A stretch of DNA of 64,000 nt from Haloarchaeobius sp. HME9146 (GCF_025399835.1 NZ_JAODVR010000002.1:62001-126000); one strand, 5' to 3'. Shown: positions 52,667-61,665, counted from the stretch's first letter. Program-made: numbers and translations. The notes: generated by a model not told the origin, from the letters alone.

Positions 52667-54406
52667 ATGAGACGAGATAGACACCCACCCGGCAGTGAGA
52701 ACGGAACCAGAGACCAACCCGGGCGTGACAGGGCCGCCCGTGCAGGCGTCGGGGCTACCGCGCTCATCGGCGTGGCAATCCTGGTCGCAGCCATCGGGGT
52801 CGGGTTCGTCCTGCTGGGGGGCGCGGCCACCGACGCCAGTCCGCCGGTCGAGACGCTCGGCGAAGGGCAGTTCACCGATGTCGCACCAGAGGCGGGACTC
52901 ACGTACCAGCACAGTCCGGGCGGCCAACTGACCAACGGGAACGCGAGCCTCTACGTCACGGACTACGACCGCAATGGGTACCCGGATCTCCTGGCCTTCG
53001 GCGGCGGCGCGCCCGTCCTCTACCGGAACGACGGCGGGACGTTCTCCGAGTCAGGACAGCTCCCGGAGATAGACGGCTATCTCAAGGGTGCCCTGTTCTT
53101 CGACCAGGAGAACGACGGCTACGACGACCTGCTGTTGCTCCGAGTCGATGCGGACCCGGTCTTCCTCGCGAACCGGGACGGTTCGTTCGTCAGGGAACAG
53201 GTCGGGTTCGCGGCGGCCAACTTCACCGTGCCGTACGGGGCGTCCGCTGCTGATTTCGATGCCGACGGCTGCCTCGACGTCTTCGTCTACCAGAACGGGG
53301 ACTGGCGCGACCGCAACCCGGAGCGTTCGAACCTCCACTACGACGGCGCACCGGTGCGCGAGCTATCGCCGGTGGAAGACGACAACGGCGCGCCGAACTA
53401 CCTGTTCCGCGGGTCCTGTGGCGACGGGTTCGAGCGCGTCACCGACGCGGGCCTCGACCTGACCCACTGGACCATGGCCGCGAGTTTCGTCGACTTCACC
53501 GGCGACGGGCTGCCCGACATCCACACGGCGAACGACTTCAACAACGACGTGCTCTACGTGAACCAGGGCGACGGCACCTTCGAGAGCCACCGGATTCCGG
53601 ATACCAACAGGCACGGGATGTCCTCCGAGGTCGCAGACGTGGACGGCGACGGGTTGCTTGACGTGTTCGTGACCAACATCCAGTACAGAGAGGAGGTGTT
53701 CACCCTCTCGTCGATGCCCGCCGTGAGCCAGAAGGGCAACAACCTGCTCATCAACGACGGCAACGGGAGCTTCGAGAGCCGCGAGGTCGAATACGGGGTC
53801 GAGTACGCCAGATGGGGCTGGGCAAGTTCGTTCGTCGACCTCGACGACGATGGCGACGAGGACCTCATCCACACGACCCGGGCGCACTGGCCGAAGGAGA
53901 GCCTGCAGATGGTGGTGACGCTCCCGCACGTCTGGGAACGGACGGGCGAGTCGTTCGAGATGGTCAACGCGTCCACGCTCGGGTTCGAACGGTCGCGCGG
54001 CCGGGGAATGGCGGTGCTCGACTTCGACCGGGACGGTGACATGGACATCGCGGTCGCCGACCGCAAGGGGCCGACGAAGCTCTACGAGAACCGTGGGACG
54101 AGCAACAACGCGCTGCAGGTCACCGTCCCGAGTGACGGGCAGGTTGCGCTGGGGACCGTCGTCGAGGTGACCGTCGACGGGGACACCAGCTGGGACCTCG
54201 TGAGTGCGAAGTCGGACTTCCTCTCGCAGGACACGCGGCTCTTGCACTTCGGGCTGGGTTCGGCGACCACCGTCGACGAGGTGCGCGTCGAGTTCCCGGA
54301 CGGGACGGTCCGCGTGTTCGAGGACGTGGAAGCCAACCAGCGCCTCGTCGTGACTCCCGATGGAGAACTCGAACTGGTTTCGCTGAACGGTGACGGCGAG
54401 GACTGA
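52667..54406 (+). CDS. CRTAC1-type membrane-anchored beta-propeller (FG-GAP plus UnbV/ASPIC)
   Basis: 579 residues. An N-terminal helix (about 26-52) anchors the protein; the rest is outside the cell. FG-GAP repeats with DxDxDG-like loops (DYDRNGYPD, DQENDGYDD, DFDADGCLD, DFTGDGLPD, DVDGDGLLD, DLDDDGDED, DFDRDGDMD) form a propeller (about 65-470), followed by a UnbV/ASPIC-like C-terminal domain (HFGLGSATTVDEVRVEFPDG). This order is that of the CRTAC1/ASPIC-UnbV group known in bacteria and eukaryotes as calcium-binding surface proteins. It lies directly behind the DyP-like gene and likely works with it at the cell surface. Partner and ligand unknown. Confidence 0.85.
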   Translation: MRRDRHPPGSENGTRDQPGRDRAARAGVGATALIGVAILVAAIGVGFVLLGGAATDASPPVETLGEGQFTDVAPEAGLTYQHSPGGQLTNGNASLYVTDYDRNGYPDLLAFGGGAPVLYRNDGGTFSESGQLPEIDGYLKGALFFDQENDGYDDLLLLRVDADPVFLANRDGSFVREQVGFAAANFTVPYGASAADFDADGCLDVFVYQNGDWRDRNPERSNLHYDGAPVRELSPVEDDNGAPNYLFRGSCGDGFERVTDAGLDLTHWTMAASFVDFTGDGLPDIHTANDFNNDVLYVNQGDGTFESHRIPDTNRHGMSSEVADVDGDGLLDVFVTNIQYREEVFTLSSMPAVSQKGNNLLINDGNGSFESREVEYGVEYARWGWASSFVDLDDDGDEDLIHTTRAHWPKESLQMVVTLPHVWERTGESFEMVNASTLGFERSRGRGMAVLDFDRDGDMDIAVADRKGPTKLYENRGTSNNALQVTVPSDGQVALGTVVEVTVDGDTSWDLVSAKSDFLSQDTRLLHFGLGSATTVDEVRVEFPDGTVRVFEDVEANQRLVVTPDGELELVSLNGDGED

Positions 54407-54424
54407 CGTCGGACGCTTCTCGGA

Positions 54425-55396
54425 TTATCCCGTCCGTTCCTGTGCGGCCCGGACCTGCTCGAAGTACCAGCGGATGCCGGGGTCTCCCGCGGTGCCCTGT
54501 CCGGCGAGGTCGTAGCGCATCGGCAGTTCGGGGTGCTGGCACCACCGATTGTTGTGGAAGAACACCGAGAGCCCTGGTCTGGCCGCCGCACGCTGGACTT
54601 CTCTCCCGTATGCCAGTCTCGCGTCCGGAGGGAACACACCCCGCGGGAATCGCTCCGTCCAGCCGCCGAACAACTCCACGTTGACGAGTGGCTTGTCCCG
54701 GACACCGGCTCGCACGAGTCGGTCGTGCATCGCACCCGAGTCGTTGTCGGTGTAGATCTCCTCACCGGTGTCGAACAGGCAGACATCGACTGTATCGGCG
54801 CGACCGATGACCGCGGTGGTCTCCGGGTGGAATCCGCCACCGCCGACGAGCCGGTCCGGGTCGGTCTCTTTCAGGACCGAACAGCACTCGACGATGTTGT
54901 CGGGGTCTCTGAAGTCGTAGGCGTCTGCGTGCTGGTCCCAGCCGTAGGAGCTGTGCTCGTTCGCGACGTTGACGATGACGTTCCGATACGGTTCCAGGTG
55001 GCGGGCGACCTGCCCGAGTGCTTCGTGGACGGCGTTCGCGTCCCGGAGCCCGAACGGCGCGAACTGGTAGAACACACCGACGACGAGGACCATGTCGCGT
55101 GCCGCACACGCCTCTGCGATTCGTTCCATCCGGCGACGATGGTCGGGGTCGATGCTGGAGCCGTCCGGTGCGAACGGGTCGTAGTTCGCCCCCATACACC
55201 CCATGTAGAACACCGTCACCGCGTTCACCCCGTGGGCGGTGTAGTCGTCCAGCTGGTCGATGAGGTGCTGGCATTGCTCGTCGGTCGCCGTCGCACTCGC
55301 GGTGCGGATGCCCCAGAGGTCGACCAACTCGCCGTCGAGGCGGAAGCGGTTCCCGTCGGTCGTCACCGTCGGTCCGTCGGAACGTCGTGCCGTCAT
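54425..55396 (-). CDS. Clan GH-A (TIM-barrel) glycoside hydrolase-like protein
   Basis: 323 residues. Barrel strands with GVNAVTVFYMGC, MVLVVGVFYQFAPFG, NVIVNVANEHSS with Asn146-Glu147 (acid/base on strand 4) and PLVNVELFGG with Glu241 (nucleophile on strand 7). This is the residue pattern of cellulase-type (GH5-like) enzymes; which family cannot be told. No signal peptide, so it should act on an oligosaccharide already inside the cell. It converges with the CRTAC1 gene and diverges from the transporter operon. ATG 55396 is used because the frame upstream runs antisense into the permease gene. Confidence 0.75.
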   Translation of the reverse strand: MTARRSDGPTVTTDGNRFRLDGELVDLWGIRTASATATDEQCQHLIDQLDDYTAHGVNAVTVFYMGCMGANYDPFAPDGSSIDPDHRRRMERIAEACAARDMVLVVGVFYQFAPFGLRDANAVHEALGQVARHLEPYRNVIVNVANEHSSYGWDQHADAYDFRDPDNIVECCSVLKETDPDRLVGGGGFHPETTAVIGRADTVDVCLFDTGEEIYTDNDSGAMHDRLVRAGVRDKPLVNVELFGGWTERFPRGVFPPDARLAYGREVQRAAARPGLSVFFHNNRWCQHPELPMRYDLAGQGTAGDPGIRWYFEQVRAAQERTG

Positions 55397-55549
55397 CGTG
55401 TGGAACCCACGACACCGGTGGTCGTAGCTGTATTGGGTCGACCGGCCCGAGGCCGGTCCCGAACGTGCCGGGTGCACCGAACCGGCGTGACAGAGGTACA
55501 CAGTGCCAAGGTTTATGGTGAGTATCAGCAATTGAGTAATCAAGCAGGT

Positions 55550-56620
55550 ATGCAGTACCACCTCAAGCGGATTGGCCAGGGTGTCCTCACGTTCGTCACC
55601 GCGACGACGATCGCCTTCGTGATGTATCGTATGTTGCCTGGGGGGCCCATCCAGGCGATGACTAGACAGCGATACCGTCGCTGTCTCGAACGGTTCGGTG
55701 CCGGTGCGTGCAGTATCGAGGAGATACGGAGCGAGGTCGAACTGCTCATCTCTATCGACCCCGGGCAGTCGATTCCCGAAGCGTTCGTCACGTTCATCAC
55801 GAACATCGTCGTCCACCAGGAGTTCGGGACCTCCCTGCAGTACAACGAGCCCGTCTTCGACCTGCTGTTCGCTGCGATGCCGTGGTCGGTGTTCGTCAGC
55901 ATCTGGGGGCTCGTCCTCGGGTTCACGTTCAACATCTTCTGGGGTGCACTCCTCGCCTACCGGGAGGGGAGTCGCTTCGACAAGGGGGGCACCATCTTCG
56001 CGATGGTCGGGAACTCGATTCCCTACTACGTCGCCGGTATCCTCGCGCTCGCGGTCTTCGGCTACAACTTCGGCATCTTCCCACAGGGTGGGCGATACCC
56101 GGCGGAGTTCTCGCTGGGGGCCCCGATAATCGGGACGATAATCAACGACCCGAACGTGACGCCGGGGTTCAATCCGGGGTTCATCGCTGGTGCGGCCTGG
56201 TCGGCGGCGCTCCCGGTGTTCACCGGGTTCGTCCTCGGCATCAGCGGACTCGGCATGCGCGGGAACTCGATTCGCGTGATGGAGTCCGACTACATCCGCG
56301 TCGCGAGACTGCGTGGACTGAGCGAGAGCCGTATCGCGAGCCGGTACCTGGCCCGCAACGCGGTGTTGCCCCTCTATACGACGCTCATGATAGGTATCGC
56401 GGGCATCTTCAGCAGCGGTATCATCATGGAGCGTATCTTCACCTATCCTGCGGTGGGCTGGTACACGTTCAACGCGCTGGTCCAGCGGGACTACCCGCTG
56501 TTGATGGGTGCGTTCGTGTTCTACACGGCGGTGACCATCATCGGGATACTCATCGCGGACTTCACGTACGGCTTCATCGACCCACGGGCTGGTGGAGGTG
56601 AGGAACGTGAAGCTTACTGA
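55550..56620 (+). CDS. Opp/Dpp-type ABC transporter permease (DppB-like)
   Basis: 356 residues with about six membrane helices. Features of the DppB branch: N-terminal QYHLKRIGQGVLTFVTATTIAFVMYRMLPGGP, and the coupling EAA segment MESDYIRVARLRGLSESRIASRYLARNAVLP (about 243-274), which contacts the ATPase. First gene of the transporter set. A GTTTATGGTG element at 55511-55520 is a plausible promoter with a short leader. Opp-type importers in archaea carry peptides or oligosaccharides; the flanking glycosidase and sugar-oxidoreductase genes suggest sugars here. Confidence 0.88.
   Translation: MQYHLKRIGQGVLTFVTATTIAFVMYRMLPGGPIQAMTRQRYRRCLERFGAGACSIEEIRSEVELLISIDPGQSIPEAFVTFITNIVVHQEFGTSLQYNEPVFDLLFAAMPWSVFVSIWGLVLGFTFNIFWGALLAYREGSRFDKGGTIFAMVGNSIPYYVAGILALAVFGYNFGIFPQGGRYPAEFSLGAPIIGTIINDPNVTPGFNPGFIAGAAWSAALPVFTGFVLGISGLGMRGNSIRVMESDYIRVARLRGLSESRIASRYLARNAVLPLYTTLMIGIAGIFSSGIIMERIFTYPAVGWYTFNALVQRDYPLLMGAFVFYTAVTIIGILIADFTYGFIDPRAGGGEEREAY
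56594..56600 (+). promoter_or_regulatory. Shine-Dalgarno of the second permease gene
   Basis: GGAGGTG six bases before GTG 56607; it decides this start over the earlier GTG codons at 56592 and 56598. Confidence 0.6.
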
Positions 56621-57689
56621 GACGCCTACGGACGCGGAGGACGACCGGCCGAACGTCGAGGCACTGGTCGGTGGCATCGAGGCCAAGGGTGCCGGGAACT
56701 CCGTCAGTGTCTACCAACAGAAGGTGGAGGCGAACCTGGTTGCCCCGCTTCGCATCGCCTGGTACGACTGGCGCGCGAAACTCGGTCTTTCAATCGTCGC
56801 CTTCTTCGTCTTCATGGCGACCATCTGGGAACCGATGTACGACGAAGCATACCTGAACTACGCGCCCTCGTTCATCAAGCCGTTCGACTCCGAGTACAGG
56901 CACTACATCTTCGGTATCGAGCAGTTCACCATCCCGGTCATCGGCTGGACGTACACCGGTATCTGGCAGTATCCGCTCGGCACGAACGAGGTCGGGCAGC
57001 CGATCCTGATGCGTATCGTCAACGCGGCCCCCGCGATGGCGGAACTCGTCCTCGCCGGCGGGGTCGTCTCCATCGGCGTGGCGGTCATCGTCGGGACGAC
57101 GGCGGGGTACAAGGGTGGCCGGATCGACGACGTCCTGATGGGCGCGACCGACGTGATGATGACCATCCCCGGCCTGCCGCTGGTCTTGCTGCTCGCGGCG
57201 GTGTTCCAGCCGAGCGACCCGTTCGTCCTCGGGATGATTCTCGCCATCGACAACTGGCCGGGGCTGGCCCGGTCGCTCCGGTCGCAGGTGCTGACCATCC
57301 GGAACGAGTCTTACGTCGAGTCCTCCCGCACGATGGGCGTCTCGACGGGTGGCATCCTGTTCAAGGACGTCATTCCGCAGCTCATGCCGTACATCCTCAT
57401 CTCGGCGGCGGCGGCGGGTAAGCGCGTCATCACCGAAGCTGTCGGACTGTACTTCCTCGGCTTCCTGCCACAGGGGGCACCGAACTGGGGGAAGATGATG
57501 AACGACGCGTACGAGATGGGGGCCATCACGAGCTTCGACACGTTCTACATCATCCTCTGGCCGATGCTCGTGCTCGCGATGCTGTCGTTCGGGCTGGTCA
57601 TGCTCGCACAGGGCCTCGACAAGATATTCAACCCGCGACTCCGCGCCCGGCACTCCCGCAGCGTCGGTGGCGACGGCGAGGCCGACTAG
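56607..57689 (+). CDS. Opp/Dpp-type ABC transporter permease (DppC-like)
   Basis: 360 residues. Long N-terminal cytoplasmic tail, first helix LGLSIVAFFVFMATIW (about 60-75), then the periplasm-facing loop and five helices typical of DppC. The EAA coupling segment is NESYVESSRTMGVSTGGILFKDVIPQLMPYI. The GTG start overlaps the end of dppB-like by 14 bases and has a good Shine-Dalgarno, so the two permeases are translationally coupled and should pair as a heterodimer. Confidence 0.9.
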   Translation: MKLTETPTDAEDDRPNVEALVGGIEAKGAGNSVSVYQQKVEANLVAPLRIAWYDWRAKLGLSIVAFFVFMATIWEPMYDEAYLNYAPSFIKPFDSEYRHYIFGIEQFTIPVIGWTYTGIWQYPLGTNEVGQPILMRIVNAAPAMAELVLAGGVVSIGVAVIVGTTAGYKGGRIDDVLMGATDVMMTIPGLPLVLLLAAVFQPSDPFVLGMILAIDNWPGLARSLRSQVLTIRNESYVESSRTMGVSTGGILFKDVIPQLMPYILISAAAAGKRVITEAVGLYFLGFLPQGAPNWGKMMNDAYEMGAITSFDTFYIILWPMLVLAMLSFGLVMLAQGLDKIFNPRLRARHSRSVGGDGEAD

Positions 57690-57721
57690 TCGGGGTGCAG
57701 TCGTTCGACCCACCGGAATCG

Positions 57722-57729
57722 ATTTAATG
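57722..57729 (+). promoter_or_regulatory. TATA-like box of the Yip1-like gene
   Basis: ATTTAATG 26-33 bases before ATG 57755. It shows the Yip1-like gene has its own promoter rather than being only part of the permease operon. Confidence 0.5.
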
Positions 57730-57754
57730 GTCCGCGGTAACTGTTCACATCAGC

Positions 57755-58405
57755 ATGGCGATGTCCAGCACAGACGTACGTAGTTTCTTCCAGACGCGGG
57801 CGAAGTACCGAACCCTGACGGCACAGACCACCATCCTCATCCTCGCGGGCATCGCGTTCGCGGCCGATATGCTGGTCGTCTACCTGTCCATGGGAGAGGC
57901 TCGGCAGATATACGGCGGTGTTTCGCTGCTTCTCGTGGGCGTGTACGCCTTCACACCGCTCATCGGCTGGATGGCGATGACCGCCGTCGTCACGGGTATC
58001 GGGCAAGTGGTCAAGGCCCGCATCCGGTACGGGACGTTGCTTCGGGTCACCGGGTGGGCGTCGATTCCCCTCGTCGGGACCGGTGTGAGCTGGTCCCTGG
58101 GTCGCTACCTCGCGCTCGGGTCGAGCGAGCCCTGTGCTGATGGGTCCTTCGAGTGTGGCCCCGGGACGTACGCGACCATCCAGGACCAGGTCCAGGCTAT
58201 CTTCGCGTACACTGCAGGGGCATCGGCGGACCCACTGTTCCTCGGCTTCTTCGTGGTCGGTCTGGTCTTCGCCGTGGCGACGGCGGTCCTCTGGGTCTGG
58301 GCCGCCGAGCAGGTGAGCACGTTGACCATCCAGGGCGCGGTCGTCGCGGCCGGTATCCCCGCGAGTCTGCTCATCGCACTGCTGGTGTACCTGTCGGTGT
58401 TGTAG
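57755..58405 (+). CDS. Yip1-like five-helix membrane protein, unknown function
   Basis: 216 residues, predicted five membrane helices (about 25-45, 58-85, 100-120, 145-175, 190-215). The layout (soluble N-terminus, RTLTAQTTILILAGIAFAAD, then GGVSLLLVGVYAFTPLIGWMAMTAVVTGIG) resembles archaeal Yip1-domain proteins. It stands between the permease and ATPase genes of the transporter; whether it assists the transporter is unknown. Two cysteines lie in an extracytoplasmic loop (EPCADGSFECG). Confidence 0.78.
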   Translation: MAMSSTDVRSFFQTRAKYRTLTAQTTILILAGIAFAADMLVVYLSMGEARQIYGGVSLLLVGVYAFTPLIGWMAMTAVVTGIGQVVKARIRYGTLLRVTGWASIPLVGTGVSWSLGRYLALGSSEPCADGSFECGPGTYATIQDQVQAIFAYTAGASADPLFLGFFVVGLVFAVATAVLWVWAAEQVSTLTIQGAVVAAGIPASLLIALLVYLSVL

Positions 58406-58450
58406 GCAGGCGTCGATGCTGTCTGGAATCGAAGACAGTGGTGTGACCGC

Positions 58451-58714
58451 TCAGTCGAGGGGGTTCGGTTCTTCCGGTACGTCGCGTTGCTGGCGACGAC
58501 AGAGAAGGAGCAGGAGGCCGAAGAAGGAGACGAACACGATAGCGATGATGAGGTTCAACAGGACGATAGCGCCGGTCCCGGTGTCCGGACTGATGAACGG
58601 CAGCCACAGCAGCATCAGCACCGCCACGCTCACCGAGAGGGTCATGAGGAGTCGGATACCACCGGCCGACCGGCAGACGTGGAACATGAACCCCTTCGAG
58701 GACGGTTTACTCAT
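58451..58714 (-). CDS. Small two-helix membrane protein, unknown function
   Basis: 87 residues. Two hydrophobic helices (about 20-40 and 48-72) with a short loop SPDTGTGAIV and a charged tail RRQQRDVPEEPN. ATG 58714 (MSKPSS) is used; an in-frame ATG six bases earlier (58720) is possible. No recognised family. It is divergent in direction from the surrounding transporter genes. Confidence 0.6.
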   Translation of the reverse strand: MSKPSSKGFMFHVCRSAGGIRLLMTLSVSVAVLMLLWLPFISPDTGTGAIVLLNLIIAIVFVSFFGLLLLLCRRQQRDVPEEPNPLD

Positions 58715-58780
58715 AGACACTCGTTACCGCCGGTGACGAAAGAGCGTTGCGCCGGTTCGGGCCAGCCACTCGGGTGAACA

Positions 58781-59038
58781 TCAGTAGTACCGGCTCAGCA
58801 GCCGGTAGATGAGGTAGCCGGAGAGGCCGATGGCGAAGGTGAGGAGCCCGGAGATAGCCAGGAGACCGGCCCACACGTCGTGCCCGGCGTACACGAGAAC
58901 GGTGCCGGCGAACACGAACAGCAGGATACCGGCGGTCGCGATGAGCAGGTTGAACGATTTCTTTATCGTGTTCGGAAGACTGCGAAGCCAGCCGATGAGC
59001 TGTTCTGAGGGGGACCTCCCCTTGTTCATGGTTGCCAT
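58781..59038 (-). CDS. Small two-helix membrane protein, unknown function
   Basis: 85 residues (MATMNKGRSP...). After a basic, amphipathic N-terminus (EQLIGWLRSLPNTIKKSF) come two helices (about 30-50 and 54-78). ATG 59029 is an alternative start. It lies just upstream, on the minus strand, of the ATPase pair. No recognised family. Confidence 0.6.
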   Translation of the reverse strand: MATMNKGRSPSEQLIGWLRSLPNTIKKSFNLLIATAGILLFVFAGTVLVYAGHDVWAGLLAISGLLTFAIGLSGYLIYRLLSRYY

Positions 59039-59144
59039 GACCGATACGTCTGTGGCCGCCGATATGAAGGTACTGGTCGGTACGATACCTCCCAAAATTA
59101 TTTGAATGACTCAGTTGTACAGGTGGTAACCAGCCGCAACTGAT

Positions 59145-60281
59145 ATGAGTAACAAAGCTACGCCTCCAGGGACGGGGTTCACGCGGACGTCGGCGACGGT
59201 AACAGACGAACGGCAGTCGCCGGACCGGATACTCCGGGTCCGGAACCTCGACGTCTGGTTCGAGATGGACCGCGGCGCTGCGAAGGTGATGGACGACGTG
59301 GACATGGACATCTACCGGAACGAGATTCTCGGCATCGTCGGCGAGTCCGGGTCGGGGAAGTCGATGTTCGCCTCGGCGATGCTCGACGCGGTCCCGGAAC
59401 CGGGAGAGACCACCGGGAGCATCCGGTACTACCCGGACGACGGTCGTGACCCAATCGACGTGCTCGACCTCTCGAAGAACGAGTTGAAGTCGTTCCGCTG
59501 GGAGGAGATCTCGATGGTGTTCCAGGGGGCGATGAGTTCGTTCAACCCCACGATGACCATCGGCGGCCACTTCGAGGAGACTATCGTCGAACACGGGATG
59601 GACCTCGATAGCCAGATGGACCACGCGCGCAACCTCATTGCGGACCTCTACCTCGACCCCGATCGGGTGCTCGACGCGTACCCGCACGAACTATCGGGTG
59701 GGATGAAACAGCGCGCACTCATCGCGTTGAGTCTCGTGCTCGAACCCGACGTGCTCGTGATGGACGAGCCGACCGCTGCGCTCGACCTGTTGATGCAACA
59801 GTCAATCAAGACCATGCTTGCGACGCTGCGAGACGAGTACGACCTCACCATCATCTTCATCACCCACGACCTCCCGCTGGTCGCGGGACTGGTGGACAGG
59901 CTGGCGGTCATCTACGCGTTCGACTTCGTCGAGGCCGGGACGCGCGACGAGGTGTTGCTCGACGCGGCGCATCCCTACACACGGGCACTGCTGTCGGCGG
60001 TCCCCAGTCTGGACACGCCGGTCGACCAGATGAAACCCATCGAGGGGTCGAGTCCCGACCCCGTCAAGCGGCTCGAAGGGTGCCCGTACCACCCCCGGTG
60101 CCCGCTCGCGGACGAGCGTTGTGTCGAGTCGGACCCGGACCACTTCAGCGTCTCTGAGCGACATTCGGTGGCGTGTTTCTACTCGGACGAGGCGGCCGAG
60201 GCCGTCCCCTACACGCTCGAATCCGAACTCGAGATCGACCTCCACCTTCTCGAGGGTCAGCTACAGCGGGGGCGACAATGA
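59145..60281 (+). CDS. Opp/Dpp-type ABC transporter ATP-binding protein (DppD-like)
   Basis: 378 residues. Walker A GESGSGKS (66-73), Q-loop VFQGAMSSFNP, signature LSGGMKQRA, Walker B VLVMDEPTAALD, switch His in FITHDLP. A C-terminal oligopeptide-transporter domain has the cysteine set CPYHPRCPLADERC...VACFY. It hydrolyses ATP to drive the permease pair. Its stop overlaps the start of the next gene by four bases. The first ~25 residues are a variable extension. Confidence 0.93.
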   Translation: MSNKATPPGTGFTRTSATVTDERQSPDRILRVRNLDVWFEMDRGAAKVMDDVDMDIYRNEILGIVGESGSGKSMFASAMLDAVPEPGETTGSIRYYPDDGRDPIDVLDLSKNELKSFRWEEISMVFQGAMSSFNPTMTIGGHFEETIVEHGMDLDSQMDHARNLIADLYLDPDRVLDAYPHELSGGMKQRALIALSLVLEPDVLVMDEPTAALDLLMQQSIKTMLATLRDEYDLTIIFITHDLPLVAGLVDRLAVIYAFDFVEAGTRDEVLLDAAHPYTRALLSAVPSLDTPVDQMKPIEGSSPDPVKRLEGCPYHPRCPLADERCVESDPDHFSVSERHSVACFYSDEAAEAVPYTLESELEIDLHLLEGQLQRGRQ

Positions 60282-61627
60282 GCCGCACGTCGCCGTCGAC
60301 CGAGCCCGTGGTGGAACTCGACGACGTCCAGGTTCACTTCAATGCCCACAATAGCTCGTTCTTCGGCGAGCAGAAGGTGGTCAAGGCGGTCGACGAGGTC
60401 GACCTCACCATCTACGAGAACGACGTGGTGGTACTCGTCGGCGAGAGTGGGTGTGGGAAGACGACGCTCGGGAAGACCGCCATCGGCCTGCAGCGTCCGA
60501 CCGGTGGGAGCGTCAGATACCGGGGACAGGACGTCCACGACGCGATGGACGGGACCGGCACGGTGAACATCCCGTTCGAGCGCATCAGGCGGTCGCTCCA
60601 GATCATCCACCAGGACCCCGGTAGCTCACTCAACCCGAATCGGACTGTGTTGACGAACCTCGCCGTGCCGATGAAGAAGTACCGACCCGACCTGGGGTCG
60701 GCACAGCGCGAGGAGGTCGTCCACAAGCTCCTCGAACGCGTTGGAATCACGCCGGCGACCGACTACGCGACCCGGTTCCCTCACCAGCTCAGTGGTGGGG
60801 AGCAACAGCGGGTCGCACTCGCGCGGTCACTGCTGATGGAACCGGACCTCATCCTCGCGGACGAGGCGGTCAGTGCACTGGACGTCTCCCTGCGCGTGCA
60901 GATGATGGACCTGATGCTGGACCTGCGTGACTTGTTCGACACCTCCTATCTGGTGGTCTCGCACGACTTCGCCAACGCGCGGTACCTCGCCGAGAAGGCA
61001 GACGGTCGAATCGGCGTGATGTACCTCGGGAAGCTCGTCGAGATCGGGACCGTCGACGAACTCATCCAGAACCCGAAACACCCCTACACGCAGGTTCTCA
61101 TCTGGTCGACGCCGATGCTCGACCCGCGGTCGGCGGCGGAGATGTCGACGGACGACCCGCCGGTCAGGAGCATCGACATCCCGACGCCGGACGACCCGCC
61201 GGGTGGCTGCCACTTCCACACCCGGTGTCCGGTCATCATCCCGCCTGCCGACCTGGATATCGAGCAGGACACCTACAACGACATCATCGACCTGCGCCTC
61301 GACATCGAGGATGAGGACGTAGATGTCGAACGGGTATGGGCAGCGCTGGAGGCGGACAAGCCGGTGCCATCGGAGTCGGAGCGGTCCGAACTGGCGTCGG
61401 AATTCGCGGTCACGGCCCGGGAGCTGTTCGTCGATGCCGACCTGGACGATGAGCACCGGGAGGCAATCGAGGGTGCACTGGAGGCTGTGGCCATCGGCGA
61501 TTGGGAGCACGCCGCGGAAACACTACGCTCGAAGTACGAGAGCGTCTGCGAGCGAAAGCAGCCCCAGTTGCAGTCGGACCACCCGGTCGCGTGCCACCTG
61601 TACGACACCGAGGACGTGTCCGAGTAG
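60278..61627 (+). CDS. Opp/Dpp-type ABC transporter ATP-binding protein (DppF-like) with long C-terminal insert
   Basis: 449 residues, about 120 longer than the usual DppF. Walker A GESGCGKT (55-62), IIHQDPGSSLNP Q-loop, signature LSGGEQQRVALARSL, Walker B LILADEAVSALD, switch VSHDFA. The oligopeptide C-terminal motif is split: CHFHTRCPVIIP near 310 and VCERKQPQLQSDHPVACHL at the end are separated by about 105 residues of acidic helical sequence (DLRLDIEDEDVDVERVWAAL ... DDEHREAIEGALEAVAIG). Second ATPase of the pair; translationally coupled to DppD-like. Confidence 0.92.
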   Translation: MSRTSPSTEPVVELDDVQVHFNAHNSSFFGEQKVVKAVDEVDLTIYENDVVVLVGESGCGKTTLGKTAIGLQRPTGGSVRYRGQDVHDAMDGTGTVNIPFERIRRSLQIIHQDPGSSLNPNRTVLTNLAVPMKKYRPDLGSAQREEVVHKLLERVGITPATDYATRFPHQLSGGEQQRVALARSLLMEPDLILADEAVSALDVSLRVQMMDLMLDLRDLFDTSYLVVSHDFANARYLAEKADGRIGVMYLGKLVEIGTVDELIQNPKHPYTQVLIWSTPMLDPRSAAEMSTDDPPVRSIDIPTPDDPPGGCHFHTRCPVIIPPADLDIEQDTYNDIIDLRLDIEDEDVDVERVWAALEADKPVPSESERSELASEFAVTARELFVDADLDDEHREAIEGALEAVAIGDWEHAAETLRSKYESVCERKQPQLQSDHPVACHLYDTEDVSE

Positions 61628-61647
61628 TCGCGGTCGGCCCGTCCCAT

Positions 61648-61665
61648 TCTCTCTTTCTTTGTTTC
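61648..61665 (+). terminator. T-rich terminator after the ATPase genes
   Basis: TTCTCTCTTTCTTTGTTT beginning about 20 bases after the DppF-like stop. Confidence 0.4.
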
